Shown: positions 33,691 through 42,560, counted from the stretch's first letter. The stretch is 64,000 nucleotides of DNA from a bacterium (GCA_024226315.1 JAAELT010000463.1:21611-85610); one strand, 5' to 3'. Translations and numbers: made by a program. Notes: generated from the sequence alone by a model not told the origin.

Positions 33691-35256
33691 ATGAACAAGA
33701 AGATGCTCATCGAGTGCGACCCGCACCAGATCCGCATCGCGATCCTGGAACAGGATCGTCTGGCCGAGCTGTTCATCGAGCGCCACCATCAACTCGGTGT
33801 GGTCGGCAACATCTACCAGGGGCGCGTCAACCGCGTTCTGCCGGGCATGCAGGCGGCTTTCGTCGACATCGGTCTCGACCGCGACGCCTTCCTCTACGTC
33901 AGCGAAGTCTCCGATCCCCTGGCGACCTTCGACCAGGTCGAGGCCCGGGAGGCGAGCTCCGACGAGCAGCCGGCTCCGATCGAGCCCGACCTCGACGGCG
34001 AGCGGGACGACGAGCAGGAGGAGCAGGAGGAACAGGACGACGAGCCGCGCGAGCGCCCCTCGATCGACCAGCTCCTGAAGCCCGGCCAGGAGCTCATGGT
34101 GCAGGTGCTCAAGGACGCGTTGCCCAACAAGGGCGCGCGCGTCACCACCCAGATCACCCTTCCGGGTCGCTCGCTGGTGCTACTCCCCAGCGTGTCTCAT
34201 CTCGGCGTTTCGCGACGAATCGAAGACGAAGAGGAACGGCTTCGCCTGCGCACCATGCTCGAGGGCCTGCAGCCACCCGGATCGGGCTTGATCGTGCGCA
34301 CCGCGGGCGAAGGCAGTGATCGCGAAGAGCTCGAGAGCGACCTCGCCTACCTGCAGAAGCTCTGGCAGCGGATTCGCCGCCGGAGCGAGAGCGTGCGCGC
34401 TCCGACCCTGATCCACCGCGATCTCGACGTCGCCCTGCGGGTGGTGCGCGACTACCTGACGATCGATTACAGCGTCATCTGGGTCGACGGCGAGGAGACC
34501 TACGAGCGCCTGGTCGATTTCGTGGACCAGATCAAGCCCTCGATGCTCGGTCGGGTCAAGCTCTTCGAGCAGGACTCGGGCCTGTTCGAACGCTTCGCTA
34601 TCGACGACGAGATTGAGGCGGCACTCAAGACCAAAGCGTGGCTCAAGTCGGGCGGCCACATCGTGATCCATCCCACCGAGGCGTTGATCGCCATTGACGT
34701 CAACACCGGGCGCTACGTCGGGCGCCACAACCTCGAAGACACGGTGCTGACCACCAACCTCGAGGCGGTGCAGGAAATCGTGCGGCAGATCCGCCTGCGG
34801 AACCTGGGCGGAATCATCGTCATCGACCTCATCGACATGGAAGAGCCGGAGCACCGCGAGCGAGTCTCCCAGGCACTGGCTGACGAAATGGCCAAAGACC
34901 GCGCCAGGAACAAGGTCCTCTCCATCTCCGAGTTCGGCCTGGTGGAGATCACCCGCAAGCGCAGCCGGCCGAGCCTGGAGCGTCTCCTGACCCAGCCCTG
35001 CCCGTACTGCCGGGGCACTGGGCGCATCAAGTCCCTGGCGACGATCAGTCTGGAGCTCCGGCGGCAGATCCTCAGACAGCGCAGCCGCTTCCAGGAGAGA
35101 GAGGTCCTGCTGCGGGTCCACCCGGACGTGGCGCGCGCACTGCAACAAGAGAACCTGCCCGTCCTGCGAGAGCTCGAGCAGGAGCTGAATACCGACATCC
35201 TGCTCCAGAGCGACCCCGGGCTACATCACGAGCGCTTCGATATCCTCGAAGTCTAG
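33691..35256 (+). CDS. rng: Ribonuclease G/E family endoribonuclease
   Basis: The product has 521 residues, RNase G size. It has an N-terminal S1 domain (NIYQGRVNRVLPGMQAAFVD), interrupted by an acidic insert (about 95-120: DGERDDEQEEQEEQDDEP). The catalytic core shows AIDVNTGRYVG, with the metal-binding Asp, and GGIIVIDLIDME. The zinc-link CPYCRGTGRI is near residue 435. The acidic insert inside the S1 region is longer than in E. coli RNase G. It follows rodA by 18 bp, a common neighbour of the mre operon. Confidence 0.95.
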   Translation: MNKKMLIECDPHQIRIAILEQDRLAELFIERHHQLGVVGNIYQGRVNRVLPGMQAAFVDIGLDRDAFLYVSEVSDPLATFDQVEAREASSDEQPAPIEPDLDGERDDEQEEQEEQDDEPRERPSIDQLLKPGQELMVQVLKDALPNKGARVTTQITLPGRSLVLLPSVSHLGVSRRIEDEEERLRLRTMLEGLQPPGSGLIVRTAGEGSDREELESDLAYLQKLWQRIRRRSESVRAPTLIHRDLDVALRVVRDYLTIDYSVIWVDGEETYERLVDFVDQIKPSMLGRVKLFEQDSGLFERFAIDDEIEAALKTKAWLKSGGHIVIHPTEALIAIDVNTGRYVGRHNLEDTVLTTNLEAVQEIVRQIRLRNLGGIIVIDLIDMEEPEHRERVSQALADEMAKDRARNKVLSISEFGLVEITRKRSRPSLERLLTQPCPYCRGTGRIKSLATISLELRRQILRQRSRFQEREVLLRVHPDVARALQQENLPVLRELEQELNTDILLQSDPGLHHERFDILEV

Positions 35257-35295
35257 AGCCGCGCCTGTTTCTCGAGACCGCGGCCCGACCAGGAG

Positions 35296-37515
35296 ATGGC
35301 GACCGAATCCCATCCCGCCGAGCTCGACTTGCCGGCGACCGAACGCTTCGATCTCGAAGGCGTCTACGGCGAGATCGTCGCCGAGCTCGAGCCGGCCGAC
35401 CTGGAGGGCGAGATCCGCCGACTGAGCGATCCGTCCGCGGCCGAGGAGACCATCCATTGGGGGCGGAACTACCTCTACCGCAGCCATCTCGAAACCCCGG
35501 CAGGGCGCGTCGAGGTGGTGGTCAAGCAGTTTCGCAACCAGGGCCTGCGTCAACGTCTGCGGCGGCGCTTCGCCGGCAGCAAGGCGCTGCGCAGCTGGCG
35601 GATCGCCCGCGCCTTCCAGGCCGCCGGTCTGAAGACGGCCGAGGCCGTGCTGCTGATCGAATCGAAGCATCCGGAAGGGGCGTCGTTCTTCGTCTCACGC
35701 TACCTGGACGACATGATCGAGGCGCGCTATCTGCTGCGTGCCGCCAACAGGCATGCGGAAGCTCAGGAGTTCCCCAGCCTCGACATGAACGCCTTCCTGG
35801 GAGAGATGGGAAGGGTCCTGGCGCGCATGCACGCGGCCGGTTTCTTTCACCGCGACCTGTCGATCGGAAACGTGCTGGTACCGGCACGGCTCGGGGAAAT
35901 CGGGCCCCGCGACCTCTATCTCATCGACCTCAACCGCGCCCGGCGCGTCGGTCGCCTGAGCTCGACTCAGAAGACCCGCGATCTCTGCCGCCTGGCGATC
36001 TTCCGACCCGAGCAGCAGAAGATCTTTCTCGACGCCTATTGGGGCGACGGCGGTGCTGGGCCGTACCGGACGGCTCTCTACAAGCTCTACCACCATGGTT
36101 TCCTCGCCCGCATCGGTGCCAAGAAGGCCCTGCGTGCCTGGACCGGGCGGGTTCGCGACTGGTTCCGCCCCCGGCGCGCCCATGCCCACATCCCGGAGGC
36201 GCCGAGCGGCGCGTCGGCGCGCGACAAGATTGTCTGGGACCATCTCTCGGATCAACCCCACCAACACGCCGGCCGACTCGAAAAACTCACCGTGCGGCTC
36301 GCGGACGCCCCCAGTCACCTGCGCCAGACCGCCACTTTCCTGGCGGCCATGCCGCGTGTCTGGGGGCGGTACCGGAAGCTGCGTGAAGAGCTCTACACCC
36401 GAGAAGTGCCCTGGCAGGGTTTGGGCGTCTGCGTGCGCCCGTTCCCGGAGGCGCCGGAGGCGCTGCTCGCGGCACTCGACGACCTGGGCACCGACAAGGT
36501 CCTGCTGAGACTCCACCCCTGGGAGGATGATCACGAGGCCGAGGCCGACCTCGCCGCGGAGCTCTCCCGGCGCGGCTACGACCTGGCCTTCTCGCTGCCC
36601 CAGAACCGTCAGCTGGTGCGCGATCCGGAGCGCTGGCGCCGCAAGATCGAGGAACTCGGCGAGTTGTTCACACCCTATGGAGGCGACTTTCAGGTCGGCC
36701 AGGCGATCAATCGCAGCAAGTGGGGCGTGTGGCGAACCAGCGAGTACCTGGACCTGGTCGCGAGCGCCTCGGAGATCTTGAGACGGTACCCGGACGTGCG
36801 GATCCTGGGGCCGGCGGTGATCGACTTCGAGTACCACGTCACGACCGCGATCCTCAATCACGGCCGCAAGGACGCATTCTTCGACATCGTGGCCAGTTTG
36901 CTTTACGTCGACCGCCGCGGCGCCCCGGAGCAGACCCAGTTGGGTTTCGACACCATCGGCAAAGTGGTACTGCTCAAGGCGATCGCCGAGACCGCCCGCG
37001 GCTCCGGACCCGAGTCCTGGGTTACCGAGGTCAACTGGCCGCTCTGGGAGGGACCCCACTCCCCGGCCGGGCGCACTGTCTCGGTAGACGAGGACAAGCA
37101 GGCCGACTACCTCGCTCGCTACTATCTTCTGGCGCTCGCCACCGGCGCGGTGGAGCGAGTGTACTGGTGGCAGCTGATCGCCCGCGGCTACGGCCTCGCC
37201 GTGCCCGCCGCCTGCAAGGGCTCGCGAACCGAGCTGATCCGGCGCCCGGCGTTCGACGCGCTAGCGACCCTCGCCCGCGAGCTCCGCGACAGCCTTTTCG
37301 TGCGACCACTGGCGTCACCTGACGGCACCTACCTCTACCTGTTTCGCTTTTCGGACAACCGCGAGTGCGTGGTGGGCTGGAGCGTTGGCGGAGGTCGCCG
37401 AGCCACCCTTCCCCGGCCCGCCAAGACCCTCGTCGAGAGGGGCGGCGAGCGCTCTCGGGCGCCTGAGAGAACCGAGGTCGAGCTCTCTCCAGCGGTCAGA
37501 TTTTTTCACCTTTAG
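35296..37515 (+). CDS. Fusion: LPS-kinase-like domain plus glycosidase-like domain
   Basis: The product has 739 residues. The N-terminal 300 residues are a WaaP/Kdo-kinase-type fold: K77 in VVVKQF, catalytic loop HRDLSIGN (185-192) and metal Asp D211 in YLIDLNRAR. The C-terminal half (about 375-715) looks like a TIM-barrel hydrolase (GLGVCVRPFPEAPEALLAAL, VLLRLHPWED, GDFQVGQAINRSKWG, GPAVIDFEYHVTTAILNHGR, WVTEVNWPLWEGPH, YWWQLIARGYG), similar to family-A glycosidases. The two parts are in one frame without a break. The linkage suggests coordinated phosphorylation and trimming of a surface glycan, by inference. AGGAG touches the ATG directly, too close to act as its ribosome site. Confidence 0.7.
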   Translation: MATESHPAELDLPATERFDLEGVYGEIVAELEPADLEGEIRRLSDPSAAEETIHWGRNYLYRSHLETPAGRVEVVVKQFRNQGLRQRLRRRFAGSKALRSWRIARAFQAAGLKTAEAVLLIESKHPEGASFFVSRYLDDMIEARYLLRAANRHAEAQEFPSLDMNAFLGEMGRVLARMHAAGFFHRDLSIGNVLVPARLGEIGPRDLYLIDLNRARRVGRLSSTQKTRDLCRLAIFRPEQQKIFLDAYWGDGGAGPYRTALYKLYHHGFLARIGAKKALRAWTGRVRDWFRPRRAHAHIPEAPSGASARDKIVWDHLSDQPHQHAGRLEKLTVRLADAPSHLRQTATFLAAMPRVWGRYRKLREELYTREVPWQGLGVCVRPFPEAPEALLAALDDLGTDKVLLRLHPWEDDHEAEADLAAELSRRGYDLAFSLPQNRQLVRDPERWRRKIEELGELFTPYGGDFQVGQAINRSKWGVWRTSEYLDLVASASEILRRYPDVRILGPAVIDFEYHVTTAILNHGRKDAFFDIVASLLYVDRRGAPEQTQLGFDTIGKVVLLKAIAETARGSGPESWVTEVNWPLWEGPHSPAGRTVSVDEDKQADYLARYYLLALATGAVERVYWWQLIARGYGLAVPAACKGSRTELIRRPAFDALATLARELRDSLFVRPLASPDGTYLYLFRFSDNRECVVGWSVGGGRRATLPRPAKTLVERGGERSRAPERTEVELSPAVRFFHL

Positions 37516-37532
37516 TCTCAAATTGGGTGTCT

Positions 37533-37556
37533 GGCGCCATTTCTTGGCCATTTGAC
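37533..37556. promoter_or_regulatory. Conserved element upstream of AraC-TPR gene
   Basis: The minus strand reads CAAATGGCCAAGAAATGGCGCC, matching the element at 13603-13623 (CAAACGGCAAAGAAATGCGCC) at about 19 of 22 positions allowing one gap. The rest of the gap 37516-37724 shows no gene. Confidence 0.4.
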
Positions 37557-37724
37557 CATCTCTATTCGGCTTTGCGGGAGCCAACGAGTAAGCTGCTGGT
37601 CAGCGAGAAAATGACTGCGGGCGGCCGGCCTTCTGAGGGCCCGGTCTTGGCTTGAGAAACGAGTCTCAGGCCAACCGTCAGTCCAGAAAGTTCAACGTTC
37701 GACCAGAACAGGGAGGTTTTGAGC

Positions 37725-39488
37725 ATGTTGGCTGGTCACTCCCACAAGCTCCTAGAAGAGGCCGCATCAGAATCGATCGAGCGCATCCAGCTCGATCGCC
37801 GCAAGGCGCCGCAACGCCTCAAACCGTTGCTCGCCTACATCGAAGAGAATCTCTTCAACCCGACGCTCGACGTCAATCAGCTCAAGCGCAGCTGCGGGGT
37901 CCGCGACAACTCGGTTCCCATTCAGTTCCACTCCGCCGTCGGGCGTCCGCCTCATGGCTACATCGAGGATCGCCGGCTCGAGACCGCCTGCAGGTTGTTG
38001 GCGGACACCAATCTCAAGATTTGGCAGATCTCCGAGCTGCTCGGCTACTCCAGCATCCAGGTGTTCAGCCGCGCCTTCTCGCGCTGGTCGGGGCAACGCC
38101 CGACCCTGTTCCGCAAGAAAGCGCGCCGCGGCAACGAGTACGACGCCGGCCCGGAGTCGGAGAGCACCAAGGGGAGCCGCTACGACCGTTCCCTGGTTGC
38201 CACCGAGTCCCTGCGCAAAGCGCTGGACGGTGAGCTGGCACACGAGGAAGCTGGCACCCTGATCGAGAGGCTGCTACAACTCTACCCGACGCACAGCGAC
38301 ATCGACGGCGACGCCCCAGAGCTGACCGATGACGACGCGCCCACCGGCGGCCTGGCCACGGAAGCGGCGCAGCGACAGGCCGAGACGGCTCAGCTGAGGG
38401 GCAACGCCCACGATCGCTACCAGGCCGAGACGATCTGGAACAAGCTGGAGGGCGAGGACGCCGAGCGCCAGAACGCCATCCTGGCCGAGACCACCCTGAC
38501 CTCGGCGGCGCTATTCCATTTCCTGCTCGACAAGAGCAGCGAGATCGGCCGCGAAGACCCCCAGGGCGGCGTTCTCGTCGCCGATCTGGCTCTCGTGTCG
38601 CTCGAGTCGGTGATCCGCAGGAAAGGCGACGAACAGCACTTCGCCAATCTCAAGGCGCAGGCCTGGACGCGCATCGCCAGCGCACGGAGCCTGGCCCTGG
38701 ACCTGCGCGGCGCCGAGGAAGGCCTCGCCGAGGCCGGGCGCTTCGTCGAGCTGGGCGGACGCGTGCCCGAGATCGAGACCGACTGCATGATCTTCAAGGC
38801 CACCTTGCGGCGCGACCAGCGCCGGTTCCTCGAGGCGCGTGAGATTCTCGAGCAGGCCCTGGCCCTGTGCCCCGAGGACAACGCCGGCCTGCAGGTGAAG
38901 ACCATGCTCGTCCAGGCGTCGGTGCGGTTCGAGGAAGGCAGCCCCGCGGCCGCCATCCCGTTTCTCGAGCAGGCGCTGCTCCTGGCCGACGAGTCTGCCG
39001 GTATGACCCTGACGCTCGCCGTCTACCATAACCTGGTCGCGGCCTACTCCGAGGCCGGCCAGTACGAGAAGGCGGTTGCCCTGATGCCGGCGACGCGGCG
39101 GCTGGCCCTCGAGCACGGCACCAGCTACAGCAGGATCCGTTTCCGCTGGCTCGAGGGAGTGATCGCCCGCGGGCTGGGTGACTTCGATAGTGCCGAGGAA
39201 GCGATGCTCGAAGCGCGGGACGCCTTCTCCGCTCTGGGCGACGGGTTCTCCACCGCCCTGGTCTGTCTCGATCTGGCCGACATTTACGCCCGGCAGGATC
39301 GAAATACCGACCTTGTCGCGCTGTGCGCGTCGATGACCCCGGTCTCCGAGACGCTGCAGCAGCACCGCGAGGCGGTCGTGGCGCTCAAGCTCTTCCAGCG
39401 AGCCGCGGAAGAGCGCAGCATGACGACCATCGTCGTCGAACGGGCACGGAAGGCACTGCTGCAGAGCCGGAGGCGGCCCTCCGTCTGA
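37725..39488 (+). CDS. AraC-type HTH plus TPR regulator
   Basis: I chose the ATG at 37725 because GGGAGG lies eight bases upstream; the in-frame TTG at 37719 is too close to it. The product has 587 residues. Residues 25-125 are an AraC-type double HTH (PLLAYIEENLFNPTLDVNQL, IWQISELLGYSSIQVFSRAF). Residues from 270 to the end are TPR-like helical repeats. The final 130 residues match the HTH-TPR protein at 12109-13548 in spacing and key residues (RWLEGVIARGLGDFDSAEEA, ALVCLDLADIYARQ, REAVVALKLFQRAAEE, ARKAL). A convergent gene for a secreted GIFIDPYG-repeat peptide follows. I infer a regulator that senses that peptide. Confidence 0.85.
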   Translation: MLAGHSHKLLEEAASESIERIQLDRRKAPQRLKPLLAYIEENLFNPTLDVNQLKRSCGVRDNSVPIQFHSAVGRPPHGYIEDRRLETACRLLADTNLKIWQISELLGYSSIQVFSRAFSRWSGQRPTLFRKKARRGNEYDAGPESESTKGSRYDRSLVATESLRKALDGELAHEEAGTLIERLLQLYPTHSDIDGDAPELTDDDAPTGGLATEAAQRQAETAQLRGNAHDRYQAETIWNKLEGEDAERQNAILAETTLTSAALFHFLLDKSSEIGREDPQGGVLVADLALVSLESVIRRKGDEQHFANLKAQAWTRIASARSLALDLRGAEEGLAEAGRFVELGGRVPEIETDCMIFKATLRRDQRRFLEAREILEQALALCPEDNAGLQVKTMLVQASVRFEEGSPAAAIPFLEQALLLADESAGMTLTLAVYHNLVAAYSEAGQYEKAVALMPATRRLALEHGTSYSRIRFRWLEGVIARGLGDFDSAEEAMLEARDAFSALGDGFSTALVCLDLADIYARQDRNTDLVALCASMTPVSETLQQHREAVVALKLFQRAAEERSMTTIVVERARKALLQSRRRPSV

Positions 39489-39494
39489 CGAGCA

Positions 39495-39529
39495 AAAAAC
39501 GAGGCCGCCCGATGCATCCGGGCGGCCTC
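39495..39529 (-). terminator. Terminator for the peptide-precursor gene
   Basis: The stem GAGGCCGCCCG/CGGGCGGCCTC is followed on the minus strand by CGTTTTTTG. It ends minus-strand transcription from the peptide gene just before the convergent AraC-TPR stop, and its stem also lies in the regulator's 3' end. Confidence 0.8.
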
Positions 39530-39556
39530 TCGTAGGTCCATTACCGCGCGGACCCG

Positions 39557-39600
39557 AGCCCCGAGCCCACCGAGCTTCTGCTCGACGGCTCGGGGCTTTC
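39557..39600 (+). terminator. Hairpin ending the AraC-TPR transcript
   Basis: The stem AGCCCCGAGCC (39557-39567) pairs with GGCTCGGGGCT (39587-39597) and is followed by TTCC. The loop contains a smaller GAGC/GCTC stem. The T run is weak. Confidence 0.5.
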
Positions 39601-39617
39601 CTCGTCAATCGCCGTCA

Positions 39618-39935
39618 TCAGTCTTTTCCGTACGGGTCGATGAAGATGCCCGACCTGCCGCCGCCGTCCTGCCCGTACGGGTCGATGAAGATGCCCGACC
39701 TGTCCCCGTCGTCCTGCCCGTACGGGTCTATGAAAATGCCCGATCTGCCCCACAGAGACCGGATCGAGCTCCAGATCGACTCCCAGAGCGTGACCCCTCG
39801 CTCGAGCTCGTTCACGCCCTCGGCCCGCTGGCTCGGTTCCAGGAGACCGGCATCCGCGGATTGAGGCACCGCAAGCAGCAGGCACAAGGCCAACGTCAAA
39901 GCCGCGATCGCGTTCCTGCAAGTTCCCTTAGACAT
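39618..39935 (-). CDS. Secreted precursor with three GIFIDPYG repeats
   Basis: The product has 105 residues from the ATG at 39933-39935, which has AAGGAGAAGAGGAAG upstream. Residues 1-29 are a clear signal peptide (ALTLALCLLLAVPQSADA, SPase I-type end). After a spacer with VNELERGVTLWESIWSSIRS come three copies of a 15-residue unit, RSGIFIDPYGQDDGD, RSGIFIDPYGQDGGG and RSGIFIDPYGKD, at 39702-39746, 39657-39701 and 39621-39656. Copies differ mainly at synonymous sites. Each has an Arg before SG that could be a cleavage site. The motif equals GPFIDPxG of the 12-kb micro-ORFs. It is convergent with the AraC-TPR regulator. A role as an exported signal peptide is inference. Confidence 0.8.
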   Translation of the reverse strand: MSKGTCRNAIAALTLALCLLLAVPQSADAGLLEPSQRAEGVNELERGVTLWESIWSSIRSLWGRSGIFIDPYGQDDGDRSGIFIDPYGQDGGGRSGIFIDPYGKD

Positions 39936-40092
39936 CTTCCTCTTCTCCTTCCCAGCAGGTCTTTCTCCTCCCAACATGAGAGGAGATGCCCACCGGCAGA
40001 AGAAGACTAATCGCTCATCAGAGAAATCAACTAGCGAAACGGCGCCTCTTAACAAAGAGAGCGGTTTTTTTGCCCTTTTGAGGTCTATCTAT

Positions 40093-41445
40093 CTAATCAA
40101 TGTATCCGAGAGCCCGCAATTGCTCGATGCTCTCTTCATCCAGCGAGGGCGGTGGCAACTCATCGGAAGCTGCCAGACCCTCCCGCACCTGCTCCAGCCA
40201 CTCGGCGAGCTGCCCCGAGGGCTCGGACTTCAGCTCGACCAGGCTGCGCAACTCCGCGGCGTCCTCGGAGAGGTCGAAGATCCGCCGATTGCCGCTCCTG
40301 ACCCGCAGGACTTCCTTGCCGCTCTCTTCGATCCTGCCGACTTCGAGAAGGCCCTGGCGGCGAGCATTGGTGGAGCCTCCTCGGGCCGCCCCTTTGTGGG
40401 CCTGGTAGTGGGTGATCCGTGCCGACGGCTCGTCCGCCCGGCCTGACAGCACGGGCGACCAGTCGAACCCGCGAAGCGCCGTCGGCACCTCCAGGCCGAG
40501 AAGTCCCAGGACCGTCGGCGTGAGGTCCAGCAGGGAGGCCGGAGCGTCGATGGTGCGGGGCTCGACGGTGCCGTTCCAGGCGAAACCCAGCGGAATGTGG
40601 AGCGTGGCGTCGTAGAGATGCCGGCCATGGCCCCAGTAGTCGTGCTCGCCGAGGCTCTCGCCGTGATCGCTGGCGAACAGGATCAACGTCTCGCCGCGAG
40701 GTGCCTTGGCCGAGATGCCCGCGATGAGCTCACCGATGGCTCGGTCGACGAAGGCGACCTCGGTGTCGTAGCGGTCCTTGGGGCCGGGGTCGCTGGAGGT
40801 GATGCCGAGCTCCGACGCGAACTCCTTGTGGAAGCGGTACGGCTCGTGCGGCTCCACGTAGTGGACCCAGGTGAAGAACGGCCGCCGGGAGCTCTCGAAA
40901 TGCTCGTCGACCCAGGCCAGGGTCTTCTCGGTCAGGTCCTTCGCGGTCGCCTCGGCGAACCACATGCCGAACCAGCGCTTGCGGTCGAACACCTCGTCGA
41001 AGCTCATGAAGTGCTCGCCGAGGCCCGAGAGCTGGTTTTTGAGCGTCCAGTTGCCGATGAAGGCCGAAGTCTTGTAGCCGCGTTGCTGGAGGATCTTCGG
41101 CAGCGACGCCAGGCCGGGGCGCATCTTGAGGCCGTTGCGTGTGGTGCCGTGCTCGTGCGGGTAGAGCGAGGTCAGCATGGAGCACATCGACGGCGCCGTC
41201 AGCGGCTCGGGCACCCGCGCCTGGGTGAAATGCACGCCGTCCTCGAGCAGGGCGTCGATGTTGGGGGAGGTGGGCCGCCGGTAGCCGTTGACGGAGACGC
41301 GGTCGTAACGCAGGGTGTCGACAGTGATGATCACCACGTGCGGCAGCTTCGCCGGCGGTTCCGCCGCCGCGGCACAGGCCCATAACAGCCCGCACCAGGC
41401 GAGAGCCGCCCACAGCATGCTGGATCTGATGGTGTCTCGTCTCAT
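40093..41445 (-). CDS. Exported sulfatase-superfamily hydrolase
   Basis: From the ATG at 41443-41445 the product has 450 residues with a signal peptide (LWAALAWCGLLWACAAAA). The frame is open further upstream into the tRNA terminator, which I exclude. Sulfatase-fold marks are VVIITVDTLRYDRVSVNGY (metal Asp), FFTWVHYVEPHEPYRFHKEF, LILFASDHGESLGEHDYWGH (metal Asp/His) and PLGFAWNG. Where sulfatases have C/S-x-P-x-R this protein has T-A-P-S-M followed by CSMLTSLYPHEHG, so the formylglycine motif is absent. It may be a phosphate-ester hydrolase with a Thr nucleophile. It lies downstream of tRNA-Asn. The gap 39936-40092 shows no gene. Confidence 0.88.
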   Translation of the reverse strand: MRRDTIRSSMLWAALAWCGLLWACAAAAEPPAKLPHVVIITVDTLRYDRVSVNGYRRPTSPNIDALLEDGVHFTQARVPEPLTAPSMCSMLTSLYPHEHGTTRNGLKMRPGLASLPKILQQRGYKTSAFIGNWTLKNQLSGLGEHFMSFDEVFDRKRWFGMWFAEATAKDLTEKTLAWVDEHFESSRRPFFTWVHYVEPHEPYRFHKEFASELGITSSDPGPKDRYDTEVAFVDRAIGELIAGISAKAPRGETLILFASDHGESLGEHDYWGHGRHLYDATLHIPLGFAWNGTVEPRTIDAPASLLDLTPTVLGLLGLEVPTALRGFDWSPVLSGRADEPSARITHYQAHKGAARGGSTNARRQGLLEVGRIEESGKEVLRVRSGNRRIFDLSEDAAELRSLVELKSEPSGQLAEWLEQVREGLAASDELPPPSLDEESIEQLRALGYID

Positions 41446-41465
41446 CGAGCTAACGGGTGACCCAT

Positions 41466-41492
41466 ACAACAAACCCCCGAGCTGATCGGGGG
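41466..41492 (-). terminator. Terminator downstream of tRNA-Asn
   Basis: The stem CCCCCGA/TCGGGGG with a five-base loop is followed on the minus strand by TTTGTTG, 17 bp after the tRNA 3' end. Confidence 0.75.
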
Positions 41493-41508
41493 TGGATTCT
41501 GTCGGGGT

Positions 41509-41583
41509 TGGCTCCTCGGGAGGGACTTGAACCCCCAACCAATCGGTTAACAGCCGATTGCTCTACCATTGAGCTACCGAGGA
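41509..41583 (-). tRNA. tRNA-Asn (GTT)
   Basis: On the minus strand the acceptor TCCTCGG pairs with CCGAGGA, the D arm is GCTC-AATGGTA-GAGC, and the anticodon stem-loop ATCGG-CTGTTAA-CCGAT shows GTT at 34-36. The T loop is TTCAAGT. The 3' CCA is encoded (41509-41511). Confidence 0.97.
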
Positions 41584-41619
41584 ACGGAGTACCCCCGCGG
41601 TCCCGGGGGAGGATCGATT

Positions 41620-42129
41620 CTAGGGCGCAGGCCTTCGGCTGTCAATGCCCGCCGCTTCGCCAGCGGGCTCGGCAACCTCGGCAAAGGTGCCGCCTGTGAG
41701 GCGTCGCAGATCCTCCGGGCTCAGCTCGATCTGCAGCCCTCGGCGGCCGGCGCTGACGTAGATGGTGGGGTAGTCCTCGGCCGAGGAATCGATGATCGTC
41801 GGGAGCCGGCGCTTCTGCCCCAGGGGGCTCACGCCACCCATCACATAGCCCGTCGATCTCTGCACCTCGGACGGGTCGGCCATCGCCGCCTTCTTCGCCC
41901 CGGCGGCCTTGGCGATGAGCTTCATGTTCAGCATCGACGACACGGGAACCACGCCCACGGCCAGCTTCTTGCCGAGGCTCACGACCAGGGTCTTGAAGAT
42001 CCGTGCCTCCGGTACTCCCAGCTTCTCCGCGGCTTCCGGACCGTAGGCTTCGCTCGCCGGGTCGTGGGCGTACCTGTGGACCCGGTGAGCGGCCTTGCTC
42101 TTCTCGAGCACGTTGATCGCGGGAGTCAT
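41620..42129 (-). CDS. ybaK: YbaK-type Cys-tRNA(Pro)/aminoacyl-tRNA deacylase
   Basis: The product has 169 residues from the ATG at 42127-42129; the open frame upstream overlaps higA and is not conserved. YbaK hydrolyses mischarged Cys-tRNA(Pro). Family blocks are VLEKSKAAHRVHRYAHDP, ARIFKTLVVSLGKKLAVGVV (catalytic Lys region), SSMLNMKLIAKAAGAKKAAM, TGYVMGGVSPLGQKRRLPT and PTIYVSAGRRGLQIELSPED. It is between tRNA-Asn and higA on the minus strand. Confidence 0.95.
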   Translation of the reverse strand: MTPAINVLEKSKAAHRVHRYAHDPASEAYGPEAAEKLGVPEARIFKTLVVSLGKKLAVGVVPVSSMLNMKLIAKAAGAKKAAMADPSEVQRSTGYVMGGVSPLGQKRRLPTIIDSSAEDYPTIYVSAGRRGLQIELSPEDLRRLTGGTFAEVAEPAGEAAGIDSRRPAP

Positions 42130-42167
42130 CTCGCTGGTTCTACGCCACTCTCGTTTTCCCCTGCATC

Positions 42168-42455
42168 TCAACCCGCCTTCTGCAAGCGAGGAATCGCTTC
42201 TTTCGGTCGATTCACCGCCAGATCGTGGTTGGCCTGAAGGCTGATCCAGAACTCTGGAGTGGTATCAAACGCTTGAGATAGCAGCCAGGCGGTCTGTGGA
42301 GTTACGCCGCGCTTTCCGCGAACGATCTCATTGATCCGCTGTACCGGGACCCCCAGATGCTCTGCGAGGGCAACCTGTGTAAGCGCTAGAGGTTCGAGGA
42401 ACTGCTCATGAAGGATCTCTCCAGGATGAGTGGGAATCCGGTTTTCGGGTAGCAT
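42168..42455 (-). CDS. higA: HigA-family XRE antitoxin
   Basis: The product has 95 residues. The sequence opens with the HigA signature IPTHPGEILHEQFLEPLALT, followed by an XRE helix-turn-helix (VALAEHLGVPVQRINEIVRG, KRGVTPQTAWLLSQAF) and TTPEFWISLQANHDLA. In the usual higBA order higB precedes higA, and here only the last 30 codons of higB remain directly upstream (42468-42560), so this antitoxin appears orphaned. Confidence 0.93.
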   Translation of the reverse strand: MLPENRIPTHPGEILHEQFLEPLALTQVALAEHLGVPVQRINEIVRGKRGVTPQTAWLLSQAFDTTPEFWISLQANHDLAVNRPKEAIPRLQKAG

Positions 42456-42467
42456 GATTCCTGCCTT

Positions 42468-42560
42468 TCAGCCACGATGATAGTCGACTATTCGGACTCC
42501 ATGGGCATCTGCGGCCTCCCATCGAAAGATGAGACGCCACTGATTGTTGATGCGAACGCT
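42468..42560 (-). pseudogene. 5'-truncated higB toxin
   Basis: The minus strand encodes NSVRINNQWRLIFRWEAADA and HGVRIVDYHRG with a stop 12 bp before higA. This is the C-terminal third of RelE-like HigB (usual N-S-I-R-I-N-D-Q-W-R). The frame closes upstream at a TAG near 42585, and from 42612 the sequence is an attC-like site. The toxin's N-terminal two thirds are gone. Confidence 0.85.
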
